In this document: piece by piece, positions 63,206 to 64,000 of the stretch
Layout: every line of letters begins with the position of its first letter
Position numbering within the stretch: position 1 is the stretch's first letter
Source of the DNA: an uncultured Paracoccaceae bacterium
GTDB taxonomy: Bacteria; Pseudomonadota; Alphaproteobacteria; Rhodobacterales; Rhodobacteraceae
Direction of reading: 5' to 3'
Assembly (NCBI GenBank): GCA_947495295.1
Contig: CANLYJ010000002.1
Location: 682,001-746,000, forward strand
DNA: 64,000 nt
The notes under the pieces: model-generated
Told to the model about the DNA's origin: nothing
What the model saw: the letters and a program-made list of their open reading frames with translations, nothing else
Database searches by the model: none
Made by a program: the position numbers and the translations under genes

Positions 63206-63970
63206 ATGACGTTACCAAGCACACCGAGCTTCAAACTCAATGGGAAGCGCGCGTTGGTTGCGGGTGCGTCATCCGGCATCGGGCTGGGCTGCGCCGTGGC
63301 GCTGGGCGAGGCGGGGGCAGCAGTGACGCTGGCGGCCCGCAACATCGACAAATTGCAAGGTGCTGTCGATCAGATGACCGATGCGGGCATGCAGGCAGAG
63401 GCGCTGCAATTGGATGTGGCCAACGTCGCCGCGACAGAGGCGGCGGTCGCTGCCGCTGGCCCGTTCGACATCCTTGTCAATTCTGCCGGTCTGGCCATCC
63501 ACAGCCCCGCGACCGAAACAACCGAAGCAGATTTCGACGCGGTTGCCGATCTGAATATCAAAGGTGCCTATTTCCTGACCCGCAGCGTTGCCAAAGGGCT
63601 GATCGCCGCAGACAAACCCGGCAGCCTGATCAACATCTCAAGCCAGATGGCTTTTGTGGGCGGCATCGACAGGGGCGTCTATTGCGCCACAAAACACGCG
63701 GTTGAGGGGTTCACCAAGGCCATGGCCATCGAATGGGCGCAGCACAATATCCGGGTCAACACGATCTGCCCGACCTTTATCCGCACGCCGCTGACCGAAC
63801 AGACATTCAGCAACCCCGACCGCGTCAAATGGATCACTGAAAAGATCAAACTGGGCCGGGTGGGCGAGGTCAGCGATATCATGGGGCCGGTTGTCTATCT
63901 TGCCTCTGACGCATCGGCGCTCATGACCGGGACCCATATGCTGATCGATGGCGGCTGGACGGCGGATTGA
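63206..63970 (+). CDS. Short-chain dehydrogenase/reductase (SDR)
   Basis: ALVAGASSGIGLGCAVAL; LINISSQMAFVGGIDRGVYCATKHAVEGFTKAMAIEW. Confidence 0.95.
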   Translation: MTLPSTPSFKLNGKRALVAGASSGIGLGCAVALGEAGAAVTLAARNIDKLQGAVDQMTDAGMQAEALQLDVANVAATEAAVAAAGPFDILVNSAGLAIHSPATETTEADFDAVADLNIKGAYFLTRSVAKGLIAADKPGSLINISSQMAFVGGIDRGVYCATKHAVEGFTKAMAIEWAQHNIRVNTICPTFIRTPLTEQTFSNPDRVKWITEKIKLGRVGEVSDIMGPVVYLASDASALMTGTHMLIDGGWTAD

Positions 63971-64000
63971 TGGAAAAGGTGACGTCCCTGCAAGTGGCCG
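63970..64000 (+). CDS. 5' end of the next gene (MEKVTSLQVA…), probable LacI-family regulator, truncated by the window
   Basis: ATG overlaps the SDR stop (TGATG); 'VTSLQVA' resembles the start of a LacI HTH; only 10 codons visible. Confidence 0.5.
   Translation, partial: MEKVTSLQVA

Noticed and set aside
53227-64000. Calling the cluster a DHPS (hps) operon
   Set aside because: Only an HpsN-like enzyme and an SDR fit; the presence of ABC, GMC and SnoaL genes is not diagnostic of DHPS degradation.

Overview
64 kb window of a GC-rich alphaproteobacterial chromosome. Family content and synteny suggest Rhodobacteraceae/Roseobacter group; this is an inference, as no 16S is present. Coding density is high. 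In order: (i) 3' end of ruvC, ruvA, ruvB and two unknown genes, then ybgC-tolQRAB-pal-cpoB-tilS-ftsH; (ii) a small kinase, a MOSC protein, fhs-folD; (iii) a ligase-associated phosphoesterase/DEXH helicase pair without a ligase, and a beta-hydroxyacid dehydrogenase-like gene; (iv) a Tad/Flp pilus locus (AAA ATPase, cpaA, two TPR proteins, tadC, tadB, cpaF, cpaE, OmpA-like, cpaC, cpaB, two Flp-like pilins) next to a divergent lytic transglycosylase; (v) scoAB, a VOC/TetR divergent pair, topA, dprA, tldD; (vi) cytochrome oxidase genes ctaC-ctaB-small ORF-ctaG-ctaE-SURF1, then thrC and an M16 peptidase; (vii) an accessory stretch with an unknown exported pair, an SRPBCC/YafY-like regulator pair and, from 53.2 kb to the end, an apparently LacI-controlled catabolic cluster: ABC importer, three SnoaL/NTF2-like proteins (two apparently double-domain), GMC oxidoreductase, HisD-like/HpsN-like dehydrogenase, SDR, and the first codons of a probable LacI regulator. 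The best candidates for something undescribed are this SnoaL/GMC/HisD-like cluster with its two mirror-image operators, and a ~112-bp nested imperfect palindrome between tolQ and tolR. No CRISPR array, rRNA, tRNA or transposase was found by eye.
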